A stretch of DNA of 12,612 nt from an uncultured Collinsella sp. GTDB lineage: Bacteria; Actinomycetota; Coriobacteriia; Coriobacteriales; Coriobacteriaceae. Within the stretch, counting starts at the first letter, position 1. Each line of letters opens with the position of its first letter. Location: NCBI GenBank assembly GCA_902467875.1, contig CABQWP010000059.1, positions 1 through 12,612 on the forward strand, in the 5' to 3' direction. The notes below the pieces were generated by a model. It did no database searches. It saw only the letters and a program-made list of their open reading frames with translations, and was not told the origin of the DNA. Shown here one piece after another: positions 6,202 through 12,612 of the stretch. A program made the translations under genes and the position numbers.

Positions 6202-7143
6202 TTAAGCCTTCAGGCTCAGGCCCATGGACTCAAGCTTGTCCTTCACTTCCTCGATCGACTTAACACCGAAGTTACGGATGTTGAGCAGATCGTTCTCCGA
6301 GAACTCAACGAGCTGACGGACCGAGTGAATGCTGGCGCGCTTAAGGCAGTTGTAGGAACGGACGGAAAGGTCCAGATCCTCGATCTGCTTGTCCAGCTCG
6401 GCGTTGTCGTTGGTGACCTCGGGAGCGAAGATCGAAGCCTCCTCCTCGACCTCGGGGGTCTCGGCAAGGTTCATAAAGGCGGCCATATGCTGGTTGATGA
6501 TATTGGCAGCCTGGACCACGGCGTCGCGCGGGGCGATGGAGCCGTTGGTCTCGATCTCGAGGACAAGGCGGTCGTAGTCGGTGTGCTGACCGACACGGCA
6601 AGCCTCAACGAGCTTGGCGCAACGGGAAACCGGCGAGTACAGCGAGTCGACGTGGATCACACCGATGGGATCGTTGTCGCGCTTGTTGGCCTCGCCAGAA
6701 ACATAGCCGCGGCCATAGCCGATGCGCATGCTCATGGTGAGATGGCCACCCTCGGTGAGCGTAGCAATGTGCTGCTCGGGGTTGACCAGCTCAAACTCGG
6801 ACGGAATAAAGAAGTCCGCACCGGTGACCTCGCAGGGGCCGTCAACCGAAATGGTGGCGGTCGCCTCGTCGGTCGTGCCGAGAGCCCTGAAGACAAGACC
6901 CTTGACATTCAGGACGATGTCGGTGACATCCTCGACCATGTTAGGGATGGTCATGAACTCGTGCTGCGCGCCATCGATCTGAATAGCCTCGACGGCGGCA
7001 CCCTCGAGCGAGGACAGAAGAACGCGACGAAGGGAGTTACCCAGCGTATCGCCGTAGCCACGCTCGAGCGGCTCGACGGAGACACGAGCAGACGTCTCGT
7101 TGATCTCTTCGACCTGAACCTGAGGCCTAATGAATTCTGACAT
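6202..7143 (-). CDS. rpoA: DNA-directed RNA polymerase subunit alpha
   Basis: The 313-residue alpha subunit dimerises to nucleate RNA polymerase assembly and binds UP elements and activators. The N-terminal domain (about 1-230) contains the dimerisation segment GNSLRRVLLSS at 35-45. An acidic linker follows (about 230-252). The C-terminal domain (about 255-313) contains LSVRSYNCLKRA, where Arg262 corresponds to the DNA-contacting Arg265 of E. coli, and the helix-hairpin-helix segment NFGVKSIEEVKDKL. Length and layout are normal. ATG 7143 is preceded by GGAGG at 6 nt. It sits between rpsD (32-nt gap) and rplQ (30-nt gap), so alpha is made together with ribosomal proteins. Confidence 0.98.
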   Translation of the reverse strand: MSEFIRPQVQVEEINETSARVSVEPLERGYGDTLGNSLRRVLLSSLEGAAVEAIQIDGAQHEFMTIPNMVEDVTDIVLNVKGLVFRALGTTDEATATISVDGPCEVTGADFFIPSEFELVNPEQHIATLTEGGHLTMSMRIGYGRGYVSGEANKRDNDPIGVIHVDSLYSPVSRCAKLVEACRVGQHTDYDRLVLEIETNGSIAPRDAVVQAANIINQHMAAFMNLAETPEVEEEASIFAPEVTNDNAELDKQIEDLDLSVRSYNCLKRASIHSVRQLVEFSENDLLNIRNFGVKSIEEVKDKLESMGLSLKA

Positions 7144-7175
7144 GTATTACCTCCAGCCTCAGCAGCCCGGATGGA

Positions 7176-7772
7176 CTACTTAGAGTAGAGCTCGACGATG
7201 AGCTGCTCGTTGATATCACCGCTGATCTGCTCACGCGTCGGCAGAGCGAGCACGTTACCAGACAGTTTCTCGATATCGACCTCGAGCCAGCCAGGGACCT
7301 CAAAGCGCTCGGAGGAAATCAGAGCCTCCTTGATGGGGAGAAGGTCACGGAACTTCTCGCCGACAGCGACGACGTCGCCGGCCTTGACGCGGTAGGACGG
7401 GATGTCCACGCGCTTGCCGTTCACGGTGAAGTGACCGTGACGGACGGACTGACGAGCCTCTTTGCGGGTGCGGGCGAAGCCAAGACGGAAGACGACGTTG
7501 TCGAGGCGAGACTCAAGAATGATCATGAGGTTCTCACCGGTGACGCCGTTCATCTTACGGGCCTTGTTGAAGTAGCCGTGGAACTGCTTCTCCAGAACGC
7601 CATAGATGAACTTGACCTTCTGCTTCTCGCGCAGCTGCATGCCGTACTCAGATTCCTTGCGACGGCGCTTGGGCTGACGGATAGATTCCTTCTTGCTGCT
7701 GTAACCGAGCTCAGCGGGATCGATCCCGAGCTGACGGCAGCGCTTAAGAACAGGAGTCCTGTCGATTGCCAT
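7176..7772 (-). CDS. rpsD: 30S ribosomal protein S4
   Basis: This 198-residue primary assembly protein binds the 5' domain of 16S rRNA early in small-subunit assembly. In several bacteria it also represses its own operon at the translational level. The S4 RNA-binding domain spans about residues 88-150, with SRLDNVVFRLGFA (88-100) and the region around VRHGHFTVNGKRVD (110-123). Only one cysteine (Cys12) remains in the N-terminal region, so this is the zinc-free form rather than the four-cysteine form. ATG 7772 follows AAGGA by 10 nt and lies 19 nt after the rpsK stop. Placement between rpsK and rpoA matches actinobacteria and E. coli; in Bacillus the gene is elsewhere. Confidence 0.98.
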   Translation of the reverse strand: MAIDRTPVLKRCRQLGIDPAELGYSSKKESIRQPKRRRKESEYGMQLREKQKVKFIYGVLEKQFHGYFNKARKMNGVTGENLMIILESRLDNVVFRLGFARTRKEARQSVRHGHFTVNGKRVDIPSYRVKAGDVVAVGEKFRDLLPIKEALISSERFEVPGWLEVDIEKLSGNVLALPTREQISGDINEQLIVELYSK

Positions 7773-7791
7773 ATTGATACGATCCTTTCAG

Positions 7792-8196
7792 TTACACGCG
7801 GCGACGCTTCTTGGGGCGGCAGCCGTTGTGCGGAATGGGGGTCTTGTCCTGGATGCTCGAGACCTCGAGGCCAGCAGCCTGGAGGGAGCGGATGGCGGTC
7901 TCACGACCGGAGCCGGGGCCCTTGACGAAGACGGAAACCTTCTTCATACCGTGCTCCATGGCCTGCTTGGCAGCAGCCTCGGCAGCCATCTGGGCAGCGA
8001 ACGGCGTGGACTTACGGGAGCCCTTGAAGCCCACCTGGCCAGCCGACTTCCAGGAAATGACGTTGCCCTGGGGATCGGTGATCGAAACGATAGTGTTGTT
8101 GAACGTAGAACGAATGTGAGCCTGGCCCACGGAAATGTTCTTACGGTCCGCGCGCTTCAGACGGGCAGCGCGAACGTTCTTCTTAGCAGTAGCCAT
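7792..8196 (-). CDS. rpsK: 30S ribosomal protein S11
   Basis: This 134-residue protein of the small-subunit platform helps shape the mRNA exit region. Family motifs are present along its length: the HIRSTFNNTIVSITD segment at 27-41, GFKGSRKSTPFAAQ at 56-69, VKGPGSGRE at 91-99 and the basic end PHNGCRPKKRRRV at 122-134. The ATG at 8196 follows rpsM by 14 nt, and the GGAG of its ribosome binding site directly follows the rpsM TAA, a layout that favours coupled translation. Nothing unusual is seen. Confidence 0.98.
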   Translation of the reverse strand: MATAKKNVRAARLKRADRKNISVGQAHIRSTFNNTIVSITDPQGNVISWKSAGQVGFKGSRKSTPFAAQMAAEAAAKQAMEHGMKKVSVFVKGPGSGRETAIRSLQAAGLEVSSIQDKTPIPHNGCRPKKRRRV

Positions 8197-8210
8197 CTAT
8201 CTAGCGCTCC

Positions 8211-8585
8211 TTATTTCTTCTTCTTAGCACCGATCTGACGCTTCGGGCCCTTGCGGGTACGAGCGTTAGTGTGGGTGCGCTGGCCGCGGACCGGGAGGCC
8301 CTTGCGGTGACGAAGGCCGCGGTTGCAGCCGATGTCCATAAGGCGCTTGACGTTCTGGTTGCGCTCACGGCGGAGGTCGCCCTCAACCATGATCTGGTTC
8401 TTATCGATATAATCGCGGATGGCGTTAACCTCATCCTCGGTGAGGTCCTTAACGCGCGTATCCACGTTAACGTTGCACTCGACGCAAATCTTCGTCGCAG
8501 TGGTGCGGCCGATGCCGTAAATGTAGGTCAGACCGATCTCAACGCGCTTCTCACGCGGGAGGTCGACACCATTAATACGGGCCAA
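8211..8585 (-). CDS. rpsM: 30S ribosomal protein S13
   Basis: This 124-residue protein of the small-subunit head contacts the P-site tRNA and takes part in the bridge to the large subunit. It begins MARINGVDLPREKR and has the YGIGRTTATKI turn at 23-33. The C-terminal basic tail includes RGLRHRKGLPVRGQRTH (89-105) and ends in four lysines. The start codon is TTG (8585-8583). This is supported because the next codons give the invariant ARINGV N-terminus and GGAG lies 6 nt upstream. It begins 14 nt after the rpmJ stop. A TTG start on a highly expressed ribosomal gene is unusual and may lower its initiation rate. Confidence 0.97.
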   Translation of the reverse strand: MARINGVDLPREKRVEIGLTYIYGIGRTTATKICVECNVNVDTRVKDLTEDEVNAIRDYIDKNQIMVEGDLRRERNQNVKRLMDIGCNRGLRHRKGLPVRGQRTHTNARTRKGPKRQIGAKKKK

Positions 8586-8599
8586 CGTAGTCTCCTCTC

Positions 8600-8713
8600 T
8601 TAACCCTGACGCTGCTTATGACGGGGATTCTCGCAAATGACGAGGACCTTGCCATGGCGCCTAATGATTTTGCACTTATCGCACATCTTCTTGACCGAAG
8701 GACGTACCTTCAT
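8600..8713 (-). CDS. rpmJ: 50S ribosomal protein L36 (zinc-binding form)
   Basis: This 37-residue protein reads MKVRPSVKKMCDKCKIIRRH followed by a basic end. Cys11, Cys14, Cys27 and His32 form the zinc ribbon of the C+ type of L36, a small protein near the peptidyl-transferase centre side of the large subunit. ATG 8713 is preceded by AAAGGA at 7 nt. It sits in its canonical place between infA and rpsM, separated from infA by an unusually long, foldable 147-nt leader. As a zinc-dependent form, its paralogue-switch under zinc starvation would need a second, zinc-free rpmJ elsewhere; none is in this window. Confidence 0.97.
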   Translation of the reverse strand: MKVRPSVKKMCDKCKIIRRHGKVLVICENPRHKQRQG

Positions 8714-8762
8714 CGTTCTTCCTTTCGGTAGCGCTCAAACTACTTCCCTACTATCTACTCGC

Positions 8763-8851
8763 CCAGCCGCAGGCGTTTAAAACTATGGCTGGTCTTCACA
8801 CGCAAACCGACCGTAGGTTGAGCTAAGCCTGCAGTCGGAAAAGAGCGTGTA
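8763..8851 (-). promoter_or_regulatory. Structured mRNA leader between infA and rpmJ
   Basis: Transcribed on the minus strand, this spacer can fold into two hairpins. The first has an outer stem (8845-8850 with 8798-8803, extendable by a G-U pair). Inside it an 11-position inner stem (8828-8838 with 8807-8817) has one mismatch and one wobble around a 10-nt loop. The second is a 6-bp stem (8787-8792 with 8763-8768) with an 18-nt loop. That loop contains GCCTGC (8774-8769), fully complementary to GCAGGC (8832-8827) in the first hairpin, so a pseudoknot or alternative fold is possible. No T-run follows. Position ahead of the alpha-operon genes recalls the S4-bound leader of E. coli, but the link is inference. 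Confidence 0.45.
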
Positions 8852-8860
8852 TGCGTGCCG

Positions 8861-9079
8861 CTATTTGTAGCGATAGGTGATGCGGCCGCGGGTCAGGTCG
8901 TACGGGGAAAGCTCCACGACAACCCTGTCACCGGGGAGAATACGGATGTAATTCATTCGGATCTTGCCAGAAATGTTGCACAGAACCGAATGACCGTTCT
9001 CGAGCTCGACCTTAAACATGGCATTGGGCAGCGGTTCCTTTACCGTACCCTCGAGCTCAATTGCGTCTTCCTTCTTCAC
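8861..9079 (-). CDS. infA: Translation initiation factor IF-1
   Basis: This is a single OB-fold protein that binds the A-site region of the 30S subunit during initiation and supports IF-2 and IF-3. Family segments are clear: KEDAIELEGTV at 3-13, LPNAMFKVELENGH at 17-30, ISGKIRMNYIRILPGD at 36-51 and VELSPYDLTRGRITYRYK at the end. Starting at GTG 9079 gives 72 residues, the usual family length. A TTG two codons upstream (9085) is the alternative and would add Met-Leu before Val. The purine-rich GAGAAAG at 9096-9090 could serve either, so the start is uncertain. It is preceded by a good promoter candidate and followed by a structured spacer before rpmJ. Confidence 0.96.
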   Translation of the reverse strand: MKKEDAIELEGTVKEPLPNAMFKVELENGHSVLCNISGKIRMNYIRILPGDRVVVELSPYDLTRGRITYRYK

Positions 9080-9118
9080 AAGCAATCATCTTTCTCTAGA
9101 AAACGACAGCGATTGAGT

Positions 9119-9147
9119 ATTCTACAACACGTATGCACGCATCGTAA
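9119..9147 (-). promoter_or_regulatory. Candidate internal promoter upstream of infA
   Basis: On the minus strand TTACGA (9147-9142) and TAGAAT (9124-9119) are separated by exactly 17 nt in the 98-nt map-infA gap. The -10 matches the consensus at five of six positions and the -35 at about half. Initiation would give a short leader of about 35 nt and would drive infA and the alpha-operon genes separately from the upstream spc genes. Confidence 0.5.
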
Positions 9148-9183
9148 TAACTTCGTAATGGCTCCACAACTAAGTGGAACTTG

Positions 9184-9972
9184 TTACATTTCTCCGCCTT
9201 GGAGCGAACACCAAGCACCTTGCGCATCCGTGGTGAGAATCACCGGGCCGTCATTGGTAATGGCGACGGTGTTCTCGTAGTGCGCGGCGGGCAGGTGGTC
9301 GTTGGTCGTGACGATCCAACCGTCGGAGCCCGTGCTCACATGGTTGGAACCCATCGTAACCATCGGCTCGATGGCAATGACCATGCCGGCCTGGAGGCGA
9401 ACGCCCCTCCCCTTCTTTCCATAGTTAGGAACGTTGGGGTCCTCGTGCATCACGCGGCCAATGCCATGGCCCACATAATCGCGAAGCACGCCGTAACCGT
9501 GAGACTCGGCGAGGGACTGAACGGCATAACCGACGTCCCCGATATGGTTACCGGGAACAGCCTGCTCGATGGCAGCCTTAAGGCAATCGCGCGTGATCTC
9601 GCACAAAGCCTTGGCTTCGGGCGTGGGGGTGCCGACGAAAAACGTCCAAGCGTTATCGCCGACCCAACCGTCGACAACGGCTCCCGTATCGATGGAGATG
9701 ATATCGCCATCGCGCAGGATCATGTCGGGGTTGGGAATACCGTGTACCACGGCATCGTTAATCGATGCGCAAATGGTTCCGGGAAACCCGCCGTAACCCT
9801 TAAAGGCTGGGATGCCACCATGCATGCGGATAATCTGCTCCGCGAGCTGATCGAGCTCAAAAGTCGAAACGCCGGGGCGCACCATGGCTCCAACGTGGCG
9901 GAGCGCCATCTTAGATAGCGCTCCTGCCTTCTTCATCTGCTCGATTTGCGTTGCAGACTTAATCTTGATCAT
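9184..9972 (-). CDS. map: Type I methionine aminopeptidase
   Basis: This 262-residue metalloenzyme removes the initiator methionine from nascent proteins when the second residue is small. The pita-bread fold's five metal ligands are all present: Asp95, Asp106, His169, Glu202 and Glu233, each shifted by two from E. coli Asp97, Asp108, His171, Glu204 and Glu235. The substrate-binding His77 in VVHGIP is also kept. There is no N-terminal zinc finger or SH3-binding extension, as expected of the short bacterial form. The ATG at 9972 overlaps the adk stop codon (ATGA, 4-nt overlap), a sign of translational coupling, with AAAGAGG inside the end of adk as its ribosome binding site. Confidence 0.98.
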   Translation of the reverse strand: MIKIKSATQIEQMKKAGALSKMALRHVGAMVRPGVSTFELDQLAEQIIRMHGGIPAFKGYGGFPGTICASINDAVVHGIPNPDMILRDGDIISIDTGAVVDGWVGDNAWTFFVGTPTPEAKALCEITRDCLKAAIEQAVPGNHIGDVGYAVQSLAESHGYGVLRDYVGHGIGRVMHEDPNVPNYGKKGRGVRLQAGMVIAIEPMVTMGSNHVSTGSDGWIVTTNDHLPAAHYENTVAITNDGPVILTTDAQGAWCSLQGGEM

Positions 9973-10595
9973 AGACCGAGAGCCTCTTTGACATCCCCGT
10001 ACACGGTCTCGCGAGCCTGGTCACCGTTGACCGACTTGAGCAGACCCTGGCCACGATAGTAGTCGACGAGCGGGCTCGTGGACTTCTCGTAGACGTCGAG
10101 ACGGTTCTTGATGGTCTCGGGCTTGTCGTCGTCGCGCTGATACATCTCGCCGGCGCACTTGGGGCAGGTGGCATCGGCAGCAGTGCCGGTGTAACCGCAG
10201 GCGCGGCAGGTGCGACGCGAAGACAGACGATCGATGATGACCTCGGGGGCCACGTCGACCAGAAGGGCGCAGTCAATCTCGCGACCCATGGCGGAGAGCT
10301 CGGAATCGAGCGTCACAGCCTGGGCGGTGTTGCGCGGGAAGCCATCGAGAATGAAGCCCTGCTGGGCGTCATCGGCGGCAAGGCGCTCCTTGACAAGGTC
10401 GATCACGAGCTGGTCGGGAACGAGCTCGCCGGCGTCCATGTACTTCTTAGCCTGAATACCAAGCTCGGTGCCACCCTTGACGGCAGCACGCAGCAGGTCG
10501 CCCGTGGAAATGTGAGCGACGCCGAACTCGGCGACGAGCTCCTGTGCGACGGTGCCCTTACCGGCACCCGGAGCTCCGAGCAATACGAGGTTCAT
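9969..10595 (-). CDS. adk: Adenylate kinase
   Basis: This 208-residue enzyme interconverts ATP and AMP with two ADP and so balances the adenylate pool. The P-loop GAPGAGKGT is at residues 7-15, followed by the AMP-binding HISTGDLLR (28-36) and DGFPRNTAQ (84-92). The lid carries four cysteines (130, 133, 144, 147) in two CxxC pairs, so it probably binds zinc. The pairs are only 10 residues apart, against about 16 in the classic zinc lid, so the lid is shortened. I chose ATG 10595 over the TTG at 10601 because AGGAGG lies 7 nt before the ATG. It starts 18 nt after the secY stop and overlaps map by 4 nt. Confidence 0.97.
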   Translation of the reverse strand: MNLVLLGAPGAGKGTVAQELVAEFGVAHISTGDLLRAAVKGGTELGIQAKKYMDAGELVPDQLVIDLVKERLAADDAQQGFILDGFPRNTAQAVTLDSELSAMGREIDCALLVDVAPEVIIDRLSSRRTCRACGYTGTAADATCPKCAGEMYQRDDDKPETIKNRLDVYEKSTSPLVDYYRGQGLLKSVNGDQARETVYGDVKEALGL

Positions 10596-10613
10596 GAGCA
10601 ATCCTCCTCTAGC

Positions 10614-11900
10614 CTATTTAAAGAATCCATCGTAATCATACATCTTGATCTGGCCTTCGAGCTTATCGACCGTGTCGAGCACGACGCCGACCATGATGAG
10701 GATGGACGTGCCGCCAAATGCCTGGATCAGATGGTTACCCGTGAAAGAGAAGATGATCGAAGGCACGATGGCGATGAGCGCCAAAAAGACAGCGCTGGGA
10801 AGCGTAATTTTGTTGAGCGCGTTCTTGATGTAGGCCGCGGTAGCCCTGCCCGGACGGACGCCCGGAATAAAGCCACCCTGCTTCTTAAGGTTGTCGGCCG
10901 TGTCATCGGGGTTGAACACCATGGAGGTGTAGAAGTACGCGAAGAACACGATGAGGACAACGTTAAGCACCCAGTTGAGCCAACCGGTCGAAAGCGCGGA
11001 GGCAACTGCCTGGATCCAGCCGATGCCGGGGAAGAACACGGCAATCTGGGCCGGGAAGTACAGCAGCGCCGAAGCGAAGATGATCGGCACGACGCCCGCG
11101 GTGTTGACCTTGATGGGCAGGTAGGTGGTCTGGCCACCCATCATGCGACGGCCCACGACGCGCTTGGCGTAAGAGACCGGGATGCGGCGCTGGCCGCGCT
11201 CAAGGAATACGATCAGCGGGATAACCAGCAGGATGATGGCGCAGATGATCACCATGGTGATGATGCCACCGGCGTTACCCTCGGTGCTGGAGAAGATCGC
11301 CTGCGGAAGACCGGCCATGATGTTCGCGAAGATGATCAGCGACATGCCATTGCCGATACCGCGCTGGGTGATGAGCTCACCAATCCACATGATCAGCATG
11401 GCGCCAGCGGTGAGCGTACCGACGATCATGAGGTCAAAGATGATCTCGGGAGCGCCGGCACCGTTGAAGCTAATGCCGAAGCTCTTAAAGAGGAAGAGGT
11501 AACCCACGGAGTTGAGGATAGCCAGAGCCAAGGTGAGGTAACGCGAATACTGCGTAATCTTGGTCTGACCGACCTCGCCCTCGCGGGCAAGCTCATGCAG
11601 GGAAGGCACGACGGCCTGGAGCATCTGGAGGATAATCGAGCTCGTGATGTACGGCATGATGCCCAAAGAGAACACCGAGACATAGCTCAACGCGCCACCA
11701 GAGAAAAGATTCAGGAGGGCCATAGCACCTGCGGCGACCGAGTTGCTCCCGGTCGAGAAAAGGCCCAGCATCCCCTGGAAGGGAATGCCGGGCACAGGAA
11801 CGTGCGCACCAATGCGGTACACGACGAGCATAGCTATGGTAAAAAGAATCTTTTCGCGCAGTTCTTTGATGCGGAAAGCATTCTTAAGACCATTTAGCAC
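10614..11900 (-). CDS. secY: Preprotein translocase subunit SecY
   Basis: The 428-residue channel subunit of the SecYEG translocon exports unfolded proteins and inserts membrane proteins together with SecA or the ribosome. Ten hydrophobic segments are spread over the sequence as expected. Recognisable elements are the N-terminal amphipathic part with KILFTIAMLVVYRIGAHVPV (18-37), ITQRGIGNGMSLIIFANI (177-194) and the cytoplasmic loop at RRIPVSYAKRVVGRR (238-252). GFIPGVRPG (343-351) includes Arg349, which matches the conserved Arg of the SecA-contacting loop. The start is GTG 11900, inside the end of rplO (7-nt overlap); no in-frame ATG exists nearby, and AAAGG lies 10 nt upstream. Its stop precedes adk by 18 nt. 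Confidence 0.98.
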   Translation of the reverse strand: MLNGLKNAFRIKELREKILFTIAMLVVYRIGAHVPVPGIPFQGMLGLFSTGSNSVAAGAMALLNLFSGGALSYVSVFSLGIMPYITSSIILQMLQAVVPSLHELAREGEVGQTKITQYSRYLTLALAILNSVGYLFLFKSFGISFNGAGAPEIIFDLMIVGTLTAGAMLIMWIGELITQRGIGNGMSLIIFANIMAGLPQAIFSSTEGNAGGIITMVIICAIILLVIPLIVFLERGQRRIPVSYAKRVVGRRMMGGQTTYLPIKVNTAGVVPIIFASALLYFPAQIAVFFPGIGWIQAVASALSTGWLNWVLNVVLIVFFAYFYTSMVFNPDDTADNLKKQGGFIPGVRPGRATAAYIKNALNKITLPSAVFLALIAIVPSIIFSFTGNHLIQAFGGTSILIMVGVVLDTVDKLEGQIKMYDYDGFFK

Positions 11901-12343
11901 GGCAGCTCGACCTTTCCGCCGGCGGCCTCGATCTTGGCCTGCGCAGAAGCGCTGACCTTGTCGACCTTGACCGTGAACTTCTTGGTGAGCTCACCATTGC
12001 CGAGCACCTTGACGGGCTCGAACTCGCTCTTGGTGATGCGAGCGGCCTTAAGAGCGGCACCGTCGATCACAGCGCCGTCCTCGAACTTACGCTCGAGACG
12101 CTCGACGTTGACAGCGGTGTACTCGATACGACGGGGGTTGCGGAAGCCAGGAAGCTTGGGCAGGCGCATAGCCAGCGGAGTCTGGCCACCCTCGAAGCCG
12201 GCACCCTTGGTGCCACCAGAGCGAGAACCCTGGCCCTTCTGGCCGCGGCCAGAAGTGGTGCCGTGACCCGAAGAATTGCCACGGCCGACGCGCTTGCGGT
12301 TCTTGGTGGAACCGGGCGCGGGAGTAAGATCGTGAAGCTGCAT
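11894..12343 (-). CDS. rplO: 50S ribosomal protein L15
   Basis: This 149-residue protein enters late in large-subunit assembly and binds 23S rRNA. The N-terminal half is the typical Gly-, Arg- and Ser-rich RNA-binding stretch (about 18-50), including SGRGQKGQGSRSGG. The globular half contains PLAMRLPKLPGF (56-67) and ends in the region around VDKVSASAQAKIEAAGG. The ATG at 12343 lies 3 nt after the rpmD stop, with GAGGAG inside the last codons of rpmD as its binding site. Its own end overlaps the GTG of secY by 7 nt. Length is normal. Confidence 0.97.
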   Translation of the reverse strand: MQLHDLTPAPGSTKNRKRVGRGNSSGHGTTSGRGQKGQGSRSGGTKGAGFEGGQTPLAMRLPKLPGFRNPRRIEYTAVNVERLERKFEDGAVIDGAALKAARITKSEFEPVKVLGNGELTKKFTVKVDKVSASAQAKIEAAGGKVELPC

Positions 12344-12346
12344 TTG

Positions 12347-12529
12347 CTACTCCTCTACAATCTCGACAAGGTGCTTGACCTTGAAGATCATGCCGCGGAC
12401 GGACTCGTTGTCAGCAATCTCGCGAACCTCGCGGATCCTGTGGAGACCGAGGGCACGGACAGTACGGACCTGGTCCTGCTTGCAACCATTGGTGCTGCGG
12501 ACCTGCTTGATCTTGATGGTGTCAGCCAT
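12347..12529 (-). CDS. rpmD: 50S ribosomal protein L30
   Basis: This 60-residue protein of the large subunit has the normal length for the bacterial family. It begins MADTIKIKQVRSTNG and continues with DQVRTVRALGLHRIREVREI, the usual core; the end is acidic. ATG 12529 follows GGAG by 8 nt, and that GGAG overlaps the last codons of rpsE. The gap from rpsE is only 2 nt and the gap to rplO is 3 nt, so translation of the three is probably coupled. Confidence 0.96.
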   Translation of the reverse strand: MADTIKIKQVRSTNGCKQDQVRTVRALGLHRIREVREIADNESVRGMIFKVKHLVEIVEE

Positions 12530-12531
12530 GC

Positions 12532-12612
12532 TTAGTTCTCCTTACCGACGAACATCTCGGAGACCGTCAGGCCACGGCGAGAAAACAACACCACAACCCG
12601 GCCACGTGCCGG
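12532..12612 (-). CDS. rpsE: 30S ribosomal protein S5, C-terminal end (anomalous at edge)
   Basis: The frame ending at TAA 12534-12532 reads RRGLTVSEMFVGKEN for its last 15 residues. This fits the C-terminus of S5, which usually ends with a (V-A-x-x)RGL-type helix, and the place directly before rpmD is canonical for rpsE. The eleven residues before that (PARGRVVVLFS, from 12580 to the edge) do not resemble S5 in this or either other frame. The last 33 bases may therefore be foreign to the gene, for example a contig-end artefact, or the gene may be locally altered. Only the 3' end is in the window. Confidence 0.65.
   Translation of the reverse strand, partial: PARGRVVVLFSRRGLTVSEMFVGKEN

Noticed and set aside
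5689..7140. Plus-strand open frame of 483 codons opposite rplQ and rpoA
   Set aside because: It is the antisense shadow of two certain genes. Its protein is a Leu/Asp/Gly/Val-rich sequence typical of reading GC-biased codons backwards, with no family motifs and no good ribosome binding site.
9163..9178. TCCAC/GTGGA dyad just downstream of map as a terminator
   Set aside because: Only 5 bp of stem and no following T-run on the minus strand; it would not stop transcription into infA.
10512..11897. Plus-strand open frame of 461 codons opposite adk and secY
   Set aside because: It lies antisense to two well-supported genes. Its highly charged Asp/His/Glu/Arg composition is what results from reading hydrophobic SecY codons in reverse.

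Overview
This window is a chromosomal segment of a moderately GC-rich Gram-positive bacterium, most likely a member of the Actinomycetota. Within them the class Coriobacteriia (Collinsella or a relative) fits best, but that assignment rests on recollection of protein style and gene order, not on a search. The clearest anchor is the end of the large ribosomal-protein cluster (spc plus alpha operons). It includes rpsD between rpsK and rpoA, an order seen in actinobacteria and proteobacteria, and truA directly after rplQ.

Layout, left to right. Positions 1-459 (minus) hold the N-terminal part of a U32-family protein cut by the window edge. A 162-bp divergent spacer separates it from a class A penicillin-binding protein (622-2826, plus), which ends in a long low-complexity tail and a strong hairpin terminator. 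Everything further right is on the minus strand. argR (3015-3452) is preceded by a spacer with two palindromes. Next upstream is a cysteine-rich, degenerate family-2-like glycosyltransferase (3585-4625), then truA (4787-5611). From the right edge to 5704 runs the ribosomal/secretion/transcription cluster, in transcription order: rpsE (3' end only), rpmD, rplO, secY, adk, map, infA, rpmJ, rpsM, rpsK, rpsD, rpoA, rplQ. A textbook terminator follows at 5647-5677.

How the genes work together. The cluster co-produces ribosomal proteins of both subunits, the initiation factor IF-1, the RNA polymerase alpha subunit, the SecY channel and two housekeeping enzymes: adenylate kinase and methionine aminopeptidase. 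Many junctions are tight or overlapping: adk/map 4 nt, rplO/secY 7 nt, rpmD/rplO 3-nt gap. This suggests translational coupling. Two looser junctions break the pattern. The map-infA gap carries a good internal promoter candidate. The infA-rpmJ gap carries an elaborate foldable leader just ahead of the alpha-operon part. truA seems to start from a promoter overlapping the rplQ stop codon and the terminator.

I found no mobile element, CRISPR array, tRNA, rRNA or defence/biosynthetic system. The content is mainly core housekeeping. The observations most worth a second look are small: the infA-rpmJ leader RNA, the nested promoter/terminator before truA, the 38-bp palindrome before argR, the degenerate glycosyltransferase, and an apparent break in rpsE at the right edge.
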